NCBI RefSeq assembly: GCF_000210295.1 | Contig: NC_026735.1 | Location: 11,749 to 75,748, forward strand | Length of the DNA: 64,000 nucleotides | Origin: Trypanosoma brucei gambiense DAL972 | Lineage: Eukaryota; Euglenozoa; Kinetoplastea; Trypanosomatida; Trypanosomatidae | Direction of reading: 5' to 3' | Part shown: positions 40,548-51,758 of the stretch, piece by piece | Position numbering within the stretch: position 1 is the first letter of the stretch | Layout: each line of letters starts with the position of its first letter | Position numbers and translations under genes: made by a program | The notes under the pieces: generated by a model | Database searches by the model: none | Told to the model about the DNA's origin: nothing | What the model saw: the letters and a program-made list of their open reading frames with translations, nothing else

Positions 40548-43500
40548 ATGGAGGCACCAGCAGGACGCAGCATACGGCAACGGCAGGACTTACAGACGAC
40601 GAGCAGCGTGGACCGCCACGTCAAGGATCTCTCAGCCATCGAGTTATACGAGCAAATATTACTCGGTTGCATCCGGGCTGGGGATGACCCCAACGCTGCC
40701 GTTAAAATAGAGCACTTTGAGGGTTATGTGGAACCAACGTTTGATCTGCTGCACGGTGCACATGTAGTGGCACACCAGCGCCAGCGGTTAAGCGACATTT
40801 ACCACGAGCGGGAGCACATAATCGGTACCCTCCGCGCCTCCCCGGAGCATCAACAGCGGAATGCCTTTGATCGACTGCTGTTGGAAACGGAGTACTGGAC
40901 GGGCCTTCGCGAATGGAACGAAACCACGCGAAGTGGCAGCGGAGACACAACTCGGGGACGACTGCGACGGCGGCTTGAGGCGACTGTTGGAGGGAAGGGG
41001 GGGAGTGAGGGAATGGAATCTGAGATGTTACACCTGACCGAGTCGCCGTCATATATCCGCGGTAAACTACGGCCGTACCAAATTGAGGGTGTAAATTGGT
41101 TGCTGGGTCTGTATTCCCGTTGCATCAATGGCATCCTGGCGGATGAGATGGGCTTAGGAAAAACTCTGCAAACCATCTCCACGCTAGCGTATCTTAAGTT
41201 CAGCCATGGTCTCCCGGGACCCCATCTGGTGGTATGCCCCAAATCTGTTATGGGCAATTGGTATCGTGAGGTTCGGCAGTGGTGCCCAGCCCTCTCCGTG
41301 TTGAAGTTCCACTGCTCATCCAACATACGTCCTCAGCTCGTCCGCGCACATTTGATGCCGTGTGGAAATATCAAATATGACATTATTGTAACTACCTTTG
41401 AGATGGTCTTGGAGGAGCACGGAGCTTTCAGGAAGATACCTTGGCAGTACCTTATCGTCGATGAGGCTCACAAACTGAAAAATGAAGAAGGCAGAGCCCA
41501 CGTTACGTTGGGATCGATTAATGCTAATTATCGACTCATCATCACGGGTACACCTCTGCAGAATAACCTGAAGGAACTGTGGGCCCTTCTACACTTTCTT
41601 ACTCCCCGTCTTTTTGATGATTCGAAGTCCTTTGACAGCTGGTTTGACACGGCAAGTGGCCAGGAGGACAGTGAGGCGCTAAGTAACATGCACCAGATAC
41701 TCGCCCCACTCATGATCCGCCGACTGAAGTCAGAGGTGAGCACTGGCATTCCACCAAAGAAGGAGATCTACGTGTCGTGCAGATTATCCAAAGTTCAGAG
41801 GCGGTGGTATATGCAAGTTTTAGCCAAGGATGCGGAGGTGCTCAACAAAGGCAGCGGAGGAAGCTCTGCTTTTCTGACGAATACACTGATGAGTTTGCGT
41901 AAAGTTATCAATCACCCGTATATGATGGATGGGGGGGAGGAAGGCCCTCCCTTCATCACAGACGAGCGAATTGTGAAGTACAGTGGTAAAATGCTGTTGC
42001 TGGACAAACTGCTACACCGACTACGGCGCGACGAAAAGGAGGGGCACAAAGTTCTGATTTTTTCTCAATTTACTTCCATGCTGGACATACTGGAGGATTA
42101 TTGCTCGATGCGTGGCTTTAAGGTCTGCCGTATCGATGGTAGTACAAGTGGTTATGACCGCGATTCTCAGATGGCTGCTTTTAACGCACCCAAAAGCGAT
42201 TACTTTATATTTTTGCTCTCTACCCGCGCGGGAGGTCTCGGTATCAACCTGCAGGCTGCGAATAATGTCATAATATACGATTCAGATTGGAATCCGCAAA
42301 TGGATTTGCAAGCACAGGATCGAGCACATCGCATTGGCCAGAAGCGCGTTGTGCGCGTGTACCGTTTTGTCACAGATGGTACCGTGGAGGAGAGGATATA
42401 CCACCGGGCACTGAAGAAACTCTATCTTGATGCAATGGTAGTGCAACAGGGTCGGGCTAGCGGGGGCGGAAATGGAAACAATTTGTCACGGGAGGAATTG
42501 CTCTCCATGATTAAGTTTGGTGCTGAGGAGATATTCAAGGCAAAGGATGAGGACATCACGGAGGCTGATATTGATTGCCTCTTCGACGATGATAGAAAGT
42601 CACGGGAACTCAACGATGCGGTCCGTCAGCAGGTTCAAATGTCTCTTGCGAGCTTTAAGTTGGGTGCTGACGAGACCAATATCTACGATTTCGAGGGTGT
42701 AAGCTTCCGCGAAGGTGTGGAGTCGCGTCTGCTTCATATTACCCTTTCCGATCCCGTTTCACAAGACGAACTCCACAAACAGTGTTCGCAGTTTGGTGAT
42801 GTGATTAAGGTTGTTCTCCACACGAATCTCAAAGAGGCACTTGCATCCTTCCGCACTACAGCTGGGGCCATGGATGCGAAGGATGGCTTACCGTACAAGT
42901 GCGAGTTCGCTTCAAAGGAAGCGCGGAGGGTGGTACCCAAAGAGATAATTACGGAATACTACAACACTGAGGAAAAACTTGGCCGTGGTCACCGACAACG
43001 GGAACCGGTGCAGTTTTATACGGAAGAGGAGGTGGAGACAATTCAAAAGCAGAAGAAGGGACCACCACTAAAACTTCCGCGCGCCCCCCAGTTCAAGTCT
43101 CATCAGCTGTTTAACATGAAGCGTTTACTGGAGCTTCATGCTACTGAAGTTTCCCTAATGGTACGAAACTGGGAGCGCGGGATTAACGGCACCGGAAATG
43201 GTACGAGCGGAACTGGCAATGGCGGTGCGGATGAGAACACAGATCACGTGAAGGACGCTGGTAATGAGGTGGTGGGAGCTGAAGAAAAGCGGAACAAAGA
43301 TGAAGGTAATAACGAAACAACGAAGGTGGAGGAACGTGATGATGTGAAGGAGACTTCAAAACAAGAGGGAAATGGTGAGGTAGAGACTGGAGTGGAGGAA
43401 GAAACTTTAACTGCTGTGGAGCGTGAGGAGAGGGAACGGTTAATGAAGGAGGGTTTCCCCGACTGGACTATCAACGAGTACCGTACACTTGTCGGCGTCA

Positions 43501-44030
43501 TCACTAGTGGCAGCGTCGACATTAGCGACTACCCAGCCATCACAGCAGCGGTTAATGCTCGCCGTTGTAACAAAACTGTGGAGGAAGTACGAAAGTATCT
43601 CACTGCGTTACTTGAAAGGGGCAGCCAATACATTAAGAACTTTGCGCGTGTAGAGGAGAGGATACAGCGTATGCAGGAAAGGCGGAAGGCGCAGGAGGAT
43701 GAGTTGCGAGCCGCAAAATGGAAAGTGGAAAGTTATGAAGATCCCGAGACTCAACTCACATTTAAAGGCCGCTGCAACGACGACTTCGACCGCAAGTTAT
43801 TTCTTATGGCGTACGACGTCGGATTCGCTCGGCAAAACTGGGAAACATTTATACGACGAATGCCTGAGAGCCGCTTTGATGTTTGGTTGCAATCGAGGGA
43901 TAGCGGCTATTGTGAACGCCGGTTGAGAGGATTAAAGGCTGCCGTAAAGAGGGAATGGCAACCTCCAAATGATGAAGACACTGAGGTGGTGGGACGTCGC
44001 AGGAGGCTGGAGCGGAAGTTTCCGGAATAA
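40548..44030 (+). CDS. ISWI: ISWI chromatin-remodelling ATPase
   Basis: 1160 residues. SNF2-family motor that slides nucleosomes. Helicase motifs: DEMGLGKTLQT (Walker A, about 200), IVDEAHKLKNE (DEAH box, about 304), ITGTPLQNNLKELW, then in the second lobe LIFSQFTSMLDILEDY (about 503), STRAGGLGINL (about 558) and QAQDRAHRIGQ (about 587). C-terminal HAND-like, SANT (about 965-1025, FPDWTINEYRTLVGVI) and SLIDE-like regions define ISWI. A low-complexity Gly/Asn then Glu/Lys-rich stretch (about 880-960) separates the HAND region from SANT. Known: T. brucei ISWI represses silent VSG expression sites. The gene is in the same orientation as its neighbours with a strong acceptor upstream. Confidence 0.95.
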   Translation: MEAPAGRSIRQRQDLQTTSSVDRHVKDLSAIELYEQILLGCIRAGDDPNAAVKIEHFEGYVEPTFDLLHGAHVVAHQRQRLSDIYHEREHIIGTLRASPEHQQRNAFDRLLLETEYWTGLREWNETTRSGSGDTTRGRLRRRLEATVGGKGGSEGMESEMLHLTESPSYIRGKLRPYQIEGVNWLLGLYSRCINGILADEMGLGKTLQTISTLAYLKFSHGLPGPHLVVCPKSVMGNWYREVRQWCPALSVLKFHCSSNIRPQLVRAHLMPCGNIKYDIIVTTFEMVLEEHGAFRKIPWQYLIVDEAHKLKNEEGRAHVTLGSINANYRLIITGTPLQNNLKELWALLHFLTPRLFDDSKSFDSWFDTASGQEDSEALSNMHQILAPLMIRRLKSEVSTGIPPKKEIYVSCRLSKVQRRWYMQVLAKDAEVLNKGSGGSSAFLTNTLMSLRKVINHPYMMDGGEEGPPFITDERIVKYSGKMLLLDKLLHRLRRDEKEGHKVLIFSQFTSMLDILEDYCSMRGFKVCRIDGSTSGYDRDSQMAAFNAPKSDYFIFLLSTRAGGLGINLQAANNVIIYDSDWNPQMDLQAQDRAHRIGQKRVVRVYRFVTDGTVEERIYHRALKKLYLDAMVVQQGRASGGGNGNNLSREELLSMIKFGAEEIFKAKDEDITEADIDCLFDDDRKSRELNDAVRQQVQMSLASFKLGADETNIYDFEGVSFREGVESRLLHITLSDPVSQDELHKQCSQFGDVIKVVLHTNLKEALASFRTTAGAMDAKDGLPYKCEFASKEARRVVPKEIITEYYNTEEKLGRGHRQREPVQFYTEEEVETIQKQKKGPPLKLPRAPQFKSHQLFNMKRLLELHATEVSLMVRNWERGINGTGNGTSGTGNGGADENTDHVKDAGNEVVGAEEKRNKDEGNNETTKVEERDDVKETSKQEGNGEVETGVEEETLTAVEREERERLMKEGFPDWTINEYRTLVGVITSGSVDISDYPAITAAVNARRCNKTVEEVRKYLTALLERGSQYIKNFARVEERIQRMQERRKAQEDELRAAKWKVESYEDPETQLTFKGRCNDDFDRKLFLMAYDVGFARQNWETFIRRMPESRFDVWLQSRDSGYCERRLRGLKAAVKREWQPPNDEDTEVVGRRRRLERKFPE

Positions 44031-44879
44031 TCATATTGAAGGGGGATCCTTTTTTCTTTTTTGTGAAGGATTCAAAGGGGACGTGTGTGAGCAAAGGGTA
44101 TTGGTTATGGTGCGAGCGATATAGGCTATCAACGAGTACCCATGACCATATCTTTCTTTAATTTTTCAATGCGTTGACATTTTTCCTTCTTTTTCTTTTC
44201 AGATTTTCTTTCGTTTCTTCTTTTTCAGGAAGGAAAAACGAAACAAAACAAAAATCACGTGGTACCGTGAAGTCTGCACTTATACCGTGCCTCTCAATCG
44301 AGTGAGGGAGGGGTTCTGATGCGCTAAATAGACGCGGACTAATTTTTTTAATTTTATGCGAGCATCCATCTGGTTCCTTTAACCTTCCTTTCGTATAAAT
44401 AAGCAATATATATATATATATATATATAAACATGAATAAATTATGAATGAACGCATGTGTGCTTTCTCACCCTTTCTGTGTCTATCATGTTTGTGGCTGT
44501 TACATTGTTGTTATTGTTATTGTTACTTTTCCCTTCCTTTTGTGAGTTGCCTTTCTGGTGGTCAGTGGTACCACATTCTTGTATTGCCATTACACGCATA
44601 GGAACATCAAGGTGCAATTGTGTTTCTTTCCCTTCACCGTAGTGGTGCTTTTACAAGGTTTATATTTGTATTATTGAAAATAAAATTAAAGAAAAAAAGA
44701 AAAAAAATCCATTTTTATTATTACCATCATCATCATCATTAATATTAAAATATCTCCCCCCCTTTTGAAAATTTCGTTGTTGTCTCTTTTTTTTTCTTTT
44801 TTTCGTTGTGCTTGCGCTCAATTTTTGTTGAGAGTGGCGCAACGTCCTTCCCCACCTCCACACGTACCAACGCCTCCCA
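44031..44879. promoter_or_regulatory. Intergenic, (TA)n and T-rich tract before the kinase
   Basis: (TA)n run at 44407-44428. An A-rich stretch at 44680-44710 is followed by a T-rich tract at 44786-44806, then AG at about 44832, about 50 bp before ATG 44880. Confidence 0.5.
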
Positions 44880-46745
44880 ATGGAGTTTAGTACGGAACCT
44901 CAGGTAATTGGTGGCACGGTGGAGTTGGGCCACTTATTAGGTTCCGGTGGCTTTGGGAAGGTGTATTACGGTTATGACAAGAAACGAAAGATGGATGTGG
45001 CGGTGAAGGTTATTGAGAAGGAACTCGTTGAGATGTTTGAGATCCGTGCGTATGTTGATCGGGAGATTGAAGTGATGCGTAAGCTCCGAAATCGTTTTGT
45101 TGTGCGATTGTTGGATTCGGTGGAGTCACCCACCGCCTACAACCTCATCATGGAGTTAGCTCCCAATGGAGAGCTTTTTGATAAAATTGTGAATGCCGAC
45201 CGTTTCGATGAAGCCACGGCTCGGCTATACTTTCAGCAGCTTATTTGTGCGGTGCACTATTGCCACGGACTCAATATTGTGCACCGTGATCTGAAAGCAG
45301 AAAACCTTTTATTGGGAAAAGACAATGAGCTAAAAATATGTGACTGGGGTCTCTCACGGTACACACGCGAGGCGCCAATGAGAGGTGACCGTCGAATTCG
45401 GTTTCATTCTCTTGCGGGGAGTATTGACTACCAAGCGCCTGAAGTGCTTAGTGGGCGAGGTTACGAGGGAAGTGCATGTGACATTTGGAGTTGCGGGGCC
45501 ATTCTGTTCTTTATGCTCTGTGGTTATCTTCCCTTCACTGACACAAGTGATGCATTGACGAAACGGCGTATTCTCAATTGTGAGTACAATCGCACGAACC
45601 GGTATCTTTCCTCCGGTGCCAGTGATCTCATATCCCATCTGTTGGAGGTGGATCCGGTGACACGATATAACACCACAGATGTTATAAATCACCCGTGGTT
45701 TCAAACGGATCTTGACCCAACCCTCTTTCCCGATGTGCCGCGTTCCCCCCATTCCGCAACAACTGCTGCGGAAGCTTCCATTACTAGTTTTGCAAAGCAG
45801 GATGTATCGCTTTCTGTGAGTCGTGATGATGTCACAACTGCGGCGTCTAGTGTCGACTTACAGGCGATCCGTCGCGCTTTTGCCACATGTAATGTAAATG
45901 GGACGGGGTTTTTAGATGCAGAGGAGGTACGTGATGCACTGATTAAGTTGAATGGTAACAACCATATTTCTGCTGAGGAGGTGACTGCCTTCATGTCGAA
46001 CTTCACTTTAGATGCCGCTGGCCGCATATCCGAGGAGGAGTTTGTTGCAGGTTGGACGAGGAATGAAGAGTTGGGGAAGAAATATGACGTTAATCACATG
46101 GCTGGTCTTTTCCACTATGATTTAGAAGCGGAATACTTGGCGGAGGTGCGCCGGGCCTTCGACTCCATTGATGTGAATCATACCGGTTTAATAACGACGG
46201 AAAGCCTTAAAAAACTTTCGCTCAACTGCACAGATGAAGAGATAAAAGACTTCTTTAATGTTGTCGATCCGGAGAAGGTGGGAAATGGGATGCTGAGCTT
46301 TGAGCAATTTGTTCATCTTTGCTCAAGACACGACCTTTTCAAGAACCACCCCATCGTGCAGCGACTGCGGCGTTTGGAGAAAATATTTGTTATTACAGAT
46401 ATTCGCTGGATGCAAAGTTACACCGGTACGGGATTTACTGTGGCTGGGACTCGGGAGAATGTTGCATTACACATTAAGTCCCACAAGGCCCTTTCCACAA
46501 AGTTTGAAGGAAAGGATCAGGGCTTCATGTACGGAACATATACGGTGAATGACAATGTTGTGTTGCGAGTTGGCCTCCACTTAATTTCTACATTACCGGG
46601 TTACACTCGTGTGTCGGCGTATCGCATTGTTGGAAAGACAAAAGATTTTCACGCATGGATTTTGCAATTACGGAAGGTACTGCGCCATGAAATATTACGG
46701 TGTGAGGAGGATACATTGATAAAGGGGAAACCGGAACTGATGTAG
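44880..46745 (+). CDS. Protein kinase with EF-hands (CAMK-type)
   Basis: 621 residues. Ser/Thr kinase domain at about 13-275: LGSGGFGKV (nucleotide loop), VAVKVIEKE (catalytic lysine), IVHRDLKAEN (catalytic loop, about 133-142) and YQAPEV. The metal-binding motif is D-W-G (KICDWGLSRY, about 155) instead of D-F-G. Four EF-hand-like segments follow (about 325-480): NVNGTGFLDAEE, LDAAGRISEEEF, DVNHTGLITTES and a degenerate DPEKVGNGMLSFEQF. This suggests calcium control like CDPK-type enzymes. The last about 110 residues (from ITDIRWMQSY) are an alpha/beta region ending in VSAYRIVGKTKDFHAWILQLRKVL, resembling a KA1 or PH-like autoinhibitory domain. Substrate unknown. Confidence 0.88.
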   Translation: MEFSTEPQVIGGTVELGHLLGSGGFGKVYYGYDKKRKMDVAVKVIEKELVEMFEIRAYVDREIEVMRKLRNRFVVRLLDSVESPTAYNLIMELAPNGELFDKIVNADRFDEATARLYFQQLICAVHYCHGLNIVHRDLKAENLLLGKDNELKICDWGLSRYTREAPMRGDRRIRFHSLAGSIDYQAPEVLSGRGYEGSACDIWSCGAILFFMLCGYLPFTDTSDALTKRRILNCEYNRTNRYLSSGASDLISHLLEVDPVTRYNTTDVINHPWFQTDLDPTLFPDVPRSPHSATTAAEASITSFAKQDVSLSVSRDDVTTAASSVDLQAIRRAFATCNVNGTGFLDAEEVRDALIKLNGNNHISAEEVTAFMSNFTLDAAGRISEEEFVAGWTRNEELGKKYDVNHMAGLFHYDLEAEYLAEVRRAFDSIDVNHTGLITTESLKKLSLNCTDEEIKDFFNVVDPEKVGNGMLSFEQFVHLCSRHDLFKNHPIVQRLRRLEKIFVITDIRWMQSYTGTGFTVAGTRENVALHIKSHKALSTKFEGKDQGFMYGTYTVNDNVVLRVGLHLISTLPGYTRVSAYRIVGKTKDFHAWILQLRKVLRHEILRCEEDTLIKGKPELM

Positions 46746-47617
46746 TGCCATTAGCAAAGTCTGATTTGGTATGTAATTATACACATTTATATAACTATAT
46801 GTTTCATGTCGGTGAGAAACGGCCAGAGGCAGATAAAAAGAGAGAGAGAGAAAAAAAAAGGGAAAGAGAAGGGAAGAGGGATGTTGGAAGAAGGGTGAAA
46901 AATAAAAATAAAAATAAAGATGAAATAATAATAATAATAAAATACAACACAATACAATAAAATGAAAAAGAGAGAAGAAAAGAAAGGGAAAAGAAAGGGA
47001 AAGGGAGCAATCAAAAGGCATTATTGATGGAAAGAGTGCGGTGGTTGAGTAAATGTTGTAGATGAGTAAAGTTGTGTTACGCAAATGGAAGCAGAGCGTA
47101 GCTCTAAATGAAGGTAATTACAATAATAACGAAAGAGCACAGGCGATGTTTATGTTGTTTACGGTCCTTTTTTTTTCTTTTTTTGTTTTGGTGCTTTAAT
47201 AGTTTAGTGGTGTTTCCCACCCATGTTGGTGGTGTTTTTTTTTCTTTTTTTTCTTTTGTGTGTTTTTTTTTTTTGGAGCAGGAGAGATCGGGTTGCAGCG
47301 GGGTACCGGCAGAAGAAAAGGATAAAAAAGTAATCTTTTTTGTGCTTTTTTTTGTTTCCTTAAAACAAAAAAAAAGAAAGAGGAGAGAAAAAATTGAGAA
47401 AAAAAAATGAATGCGTTGTAAATGTATTTGTGGACAATATGTATACCTTGAAGGAACATAGATATATTTGTTCTTATATGTATGCATGTATATGTTTGTG
47501 GTGTATCTCTGTATTTCTGTATTTCTGTATCTCTGTATTTCTGTATTTGTTTGTTTGTTCGTCTGTTTGTGCTGTTTATTTAAGTGCGCAAAGTGCCGGT
47601 GATGAAGTGAAGATTGT

Positions 47618-47658
<41 letters not shown>

Positions 47659-49227
47659 ATCAAAATGTGAGTACGTGCAATTTATAAGCAAAAATATATA
47701 AATTTCAATAAATCAATGAATTAAATAATATATATATATATATATATTTCCTTTTTCCAATGTCTACATGCACTGAGGGGAGAAGGACGGAAGTGAAGGC
47801 AACGTGAGAAACCGCTTAGGCTTAAGGCCCGACTCTGTTCCCACCTTTTTTTTTCTGTTTCCAATTGCATGGTAACCTCTTTTATTTTTATTTATTTTTA
47901 TAGATATTTCTTTTTCTTACCTTTATTTCCTATATAGAGCGCACTTTCATCATTGATGGCACGATTTCTGGCCCATTTGATTAAAGTGAACAGAGAGAAT
48001 AATAAGTAGTTTTTTTTCTCAATTTTTTTCCTCGTCTAATCTTTCTTTTTTTTTTTTTTGAAAAAGAAATTATTTCGTGTACGTATGTTATTAAGTCAGT
48101 ACGAAAAGTGATGACAGTGATATAATATCTCCCAACATCTCTGCATTTTAGTCTTTTTTTTTTCCTTTTGAGTTCATATCTTTACGAATTTATTTATTTA
48201 TTATTGGATGACATGGTGTCGCAATTTTTTTCTTTTTTTTTTTTCTTAAAGAAAAGGAGGTCGTGGCGAAATGTGCCAACTGGAAAAACAAAAAAAAAAG
48301 GGGGAAAAAAACTGCGATGCTGAAGGAAGTTATGTGGAGTGGCTCGGCACTTGGGGGCGAGGAGTGATTTTTCTTTTTTTTTTTCCTTTATTATTATTAT
48401 TATTATTATTATGATGATTATTATTAATTTTGGATGATGTGTGAGGCAGGGGAAAAAGTGACGTGCGTACATTTTTGTCTTTTGTTTTCTTTTTTTTTAA
48501 AAAAGAAAACACAGCTCTGGTTATTATTAATATTATTAAAATAATGAAATAAGTTAGGTGGGATGAGTTAGGAGGGGAGGGGGGGGGGAAAAAAAAAAAG
48601 ATAAAACTGAAGGATTTATTTGCTGCGTGTTTTCAGTTGTTTTGGTGGTGACCGGTCATCACTTTTGATTTTTTTATTTTCTTTTTGTTATTTAATTTAA
48701 TTTATTTTGTTTCGTTTTGTTTTTGGTTGAATATTTGTGGAAAAATATGAGGTGATGAGAAAAAGAAGAATATGCAGTCTTATTGCGGAAGGTAGTTTTT
48801 TTTTTTTGCATTGTATTTGTATGGATTTAAAAGAATATCAGGTTACAAAAGTTCACGTTAGGAAGAGATTAAAAATTTTTTTCTTTTTTTCTTTTTTCCT
48901 TTTTCTAACTTATACCTTCACTGGTTTATTTGGTGAGTGAAGCATTTAGGCGGAGGAATAACTCCCTCGGGATGATTTTCCTCGATTTTTTTTTTTTGTA
49001 AGTTGTCCACACAAACACAAACACAAACACAAACACAAATACGTAAATGTACATATTTATATATTTATATAATTATATATTTATATATTTGTATATTATT
49101 GGTGCGTATAATTTTTATTATTTATTATTTTTGACCTCTCCGACGTGTTCAATGCGGGTGTACTCAATGTTCTTCCCCCAATCGTTCACCCCAAAGCACA
49201 ACAATAATGATAATAATTATCTTTATC

Positions 49228-49263
<36 letters not shown>

Positions 49264-49893
49264 AAATGTTTTGTTGTTAATTATATTCACCTTATCTCAT
49301 CTCACCTGATACGCTCTTTAACATTATTATGACATAGAAAAGTGTAGCCACCTTTTTTTTTTTTTTTTGAACCACTTGCTGTAGGTTTCATTGTCTCATT
49401 CTGTTGAGTGCAATATGTCCTTCTCATAAAGACACTTCATCAACTCTTCGAACTCTACTTCCTTTTTTTTCCCTTTTCTCTTGTTATTCACTCACAGTTG
49501 TGGTTGTGCATTTACTTCCTTTTTTTTTTCCTTTAGGGCTCTCTTCTCCCCATTCCCTTCTTTTTTTTTTTCGGTTCCTCTTGTTTTAACCACAAATGTT
49601 ACTTATTTTCTCTTCTTTTGTGGTGCGAAACCTTATGGGAGGGAACTCTCTGAAGGGTATCTTAAAGAGAGCTGCTCTGCATATTTATATATCCATCAAT
49701 AAATGAATAAATATAGTTATATAATTATATATATATTTATATATTTGTTTATTTATTGATGGATATTTTATATTGTGGCGGCATTCCTGCCATCGTGTAG
49801 GTTTTTTTTTTTCGTTTTCCCCCCTTTCCCCTTCTTTTCCCTCTCATGTTCTTCCCTTCACATCTTGTTCTCTCTCTATATCTCTCTCTCTAC

Positions 49894-49925
<32 letters not shown>

Positions 49926-50171
49926 TTTTTCTTTGTTCTATGCACCACTTCTAATGTTCTTGACATTTAAATTCCTTACATTGCAGCTCTTCTCATTGAT
50001 TATAATTTTGGTTATAGAGGCGTGGAATAGGAATAAAAAAAAAGAGAGAGAGAGATAGAGAGGAAAGGAAGGAGGGAGGGAAGAGCCACAATCAGAGGCA
50101 CATTCTGCAAATTGAGAGAAAGACAAAAAAAAAAAAGGAAAAAGAAAAGGAACCTCATAACTTAGGCAGTC
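46746..50171. other. 3.4-kb gene-free low-complexity region
   Basis: Dominated by simple sequence: purine runs (46835-46890), T tracts, a tandem 9/10-mer TCTGTATTT-type repeat (47505-47550), (GT)n at 47622-47655, (TA)n at 47727-47748, (TTA)n at 48389-48411, a (CACAAA)n run (49009-49039), ATT/AAT runs (49203-49260) and (TA)n at 49893-49925. Open frames here are all low complexity (poly-Lys, poly-Phe, poly-Tyr/Ile) and not credible genes. No RNA gene was recognised. A possible acceptor for the next gene is AG at about 50017-50018. Confidence 0.6.
47622..47655. repeat. (GT)n microsatellite
   Basis: About 17 uninterrupted GT units, likely polymorphic between strains. Confidence 0.9.
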
Positions 50172-51584
50172 ATGGCAGAGGGGGGTTTTAATATGCCCTC
50201 AGAGCAGAGGCAATTGGCGTGTGCACGCGTGAGAATGGTGGATGGAATTGTGAATAATAACTCTAACCTCAACATTGAGAGCCACAGCGCTTATAGTGGT
50301 ACTTATACCAATGGCAGCATACCTGTAGAAAATAATAGTCGTCCTTTATGTGATGCGGAAGGTGGTAAAACTATTGTCTCCAATACCCGGCGTCGTTACA
50401 CCGTCCTTCCTTCAGCTTCACAAAACTTATTGAAGATTACGGACTTGCGGTCTATTGAACGCTACATTGAACTCAACAAAAATCATCGTTTCATGGATCG
50501 TGACCCACCACCTGCTGAAGTTATACCTGATGTTCCATTTGTACGAGTGTGTGGAGGAGATGAGGTGTTACAAATGGCTGTGAAGCCAATTCATCGCCGT
50601 GAGAGCGCTCTCGATGTTCCGCTTCGATTTGTTGCACCCGAATGTTTTCACATCCCTCCATTGGAGGACGCTCCAAGTTATTTTCCTCTCGCCCGCCGTA
50701 TTGCTGCTTTACTAAAAGGTGCCGAATCCGTGCAGCCGCGCTGGTTGGAACGTCGGCCCGATTTGGCAGCGAGTGAAGCCACGAGGGGCGTGGTGGAAGT
50801 TCGGGTGCTGAAGGAAGCGGAGGTACGCCGACGTGCAGCCGTCCGTGCGGGTAACGTTTTGGCTGCTGGAATTCAATTTTGCACAACCGCCTCGCTGCAT
50901 TACAACAGCGGCAACATGGAACTGGCGAGGGCTTCCTTTACGAAAGCGTTGGTTGCTTTTGAAGCTGCAGGGGATGTGCGTGGTGTTGCCCTTTGCCACA
51001 ACCTATTAGGTATTTGTCACTACCGACTACAGGAATACAAAGTTTCTCTTTTGCATCATAAACAACAGGAGTCTGTAGGCGGGTGCTATGCACGTGCGGT
51101 TGCTCAAATTAATATGGGGGTTTGTTATGCTGCTCTGGGTGAGTTGGATTTTGCAGAGGCGGCGCTTGAGGATGCGCTCGCAAATGCTCGCGCTTGTGAA
51201 AATAGTATGCTTGAGACGGTGGCGTTGGGAAATCAGGGACTGACATACCTTCGTATGGGTAATATGCGAGCGGCGCAAGCAAGTTTGGAACAATGTCTAG
51301 AACGGTGCAGTCTTGCTGGTGATAAAAGCGGGGCATCAATTTGTTTGCTTCTCCTTGGTGAGTTGTACTCTCTCATACAAGATCATAGTCATGCACTGTT
51401 TTATTTTGAGCATGCCTATCGCGTAGGGGGTGAGGCTGGTTGTGCTGATGTGGTAGATCTTGCTCGAGTTAACATCGGTATTTCCCGTGGCACGGGAGCA
51501 TTGAGAGATGCGATGATTCTACAGGCTAAACGTATGGGGGTGAAAGTTGGAGTGAAGGATGTTGTGAGTCTCCTCCCATCATGA
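50172..51584 (+). CDS. TPR-repeat protein
   Basis: 470 residues. The N-terminal third is Asn/Ser-rich and disordered (to about 75), then a conserved-looking linker with a proline-rich turn (MDRDPPPAEVIPDVPF). The C-terminal half (about 230-440) is a series of tetratricopeptide repeats: ALCHNLLGICHYRLQEYKVS, AVAQINMGVCYAALGELDFAE, ALGNQGLTYLRMGNMRAAQ and SICLLLLGELYSLIQDHSHA all show the W/L-G-Y-A-F/P-type spacing. TPRs are protein-binding scaffolds. A role in the flagellum (TTC-type proteins) is possible but not shown. Start ATG 50172 follows a purine-rich leader. Confidence 0.8.
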   Translation: MAEGGFNMPSEQRQLACARVRMVDGIVNNNSNLNIESHSAYSGTYTNGSIPVENNSRPLCDAEGGKTIVSNTRRRYTVLPSASQNLLKITDLRSIERYIELNKNHRFMDRDPPPAEVIPDVPFVRVCGGDEVLQMAVKPIHRRESALDVPLRFVAPECFHIPPLEDAPSYFPLARRIAALLKGAESVQPRWLERRPDLAASEATRGVVEVRVLKEAEVRRRAAVRAGNVLAAGIQFCTTASLHYNSGNMELARASFTKALVAFEAAGDVRGVALCHNLLGICHYRLQEYKVSLLHHKQQESVGGCYARAVAQINMGVCYAALGELDFAEAALEDALANARACENSMLETVALGNQGLTYLRMGNMRAAQASLEQCLERCSLAGDKSGASICLLLLGELYSLIQDHSHALFYFEHAYRVGGEAGCADVVDLARVNIGISRGTGALRDAMILQAKRMGVKVGVKDVVSLLPS

Positions 51585-51706
51585 AAACAACAACAACAAG
51601 AACAACAACAACAAGGAAGATAAGCGGCTTGCAAGCAGTGAATTCAAGAAGGGCCGTATATCACATAAAAGAGTAGAAAAACAGAGAAAAAAATATATAC
51701 AAATGA

Positions 51707-51758
<52 letters not shown>

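Noticed and set aside
46787..48512. Open frames up to 195 codons in the 46.7-50.2 kb gap
   Set aside because: They are translations of purine, pyrimidine, GT and TA runs with no globular composition.
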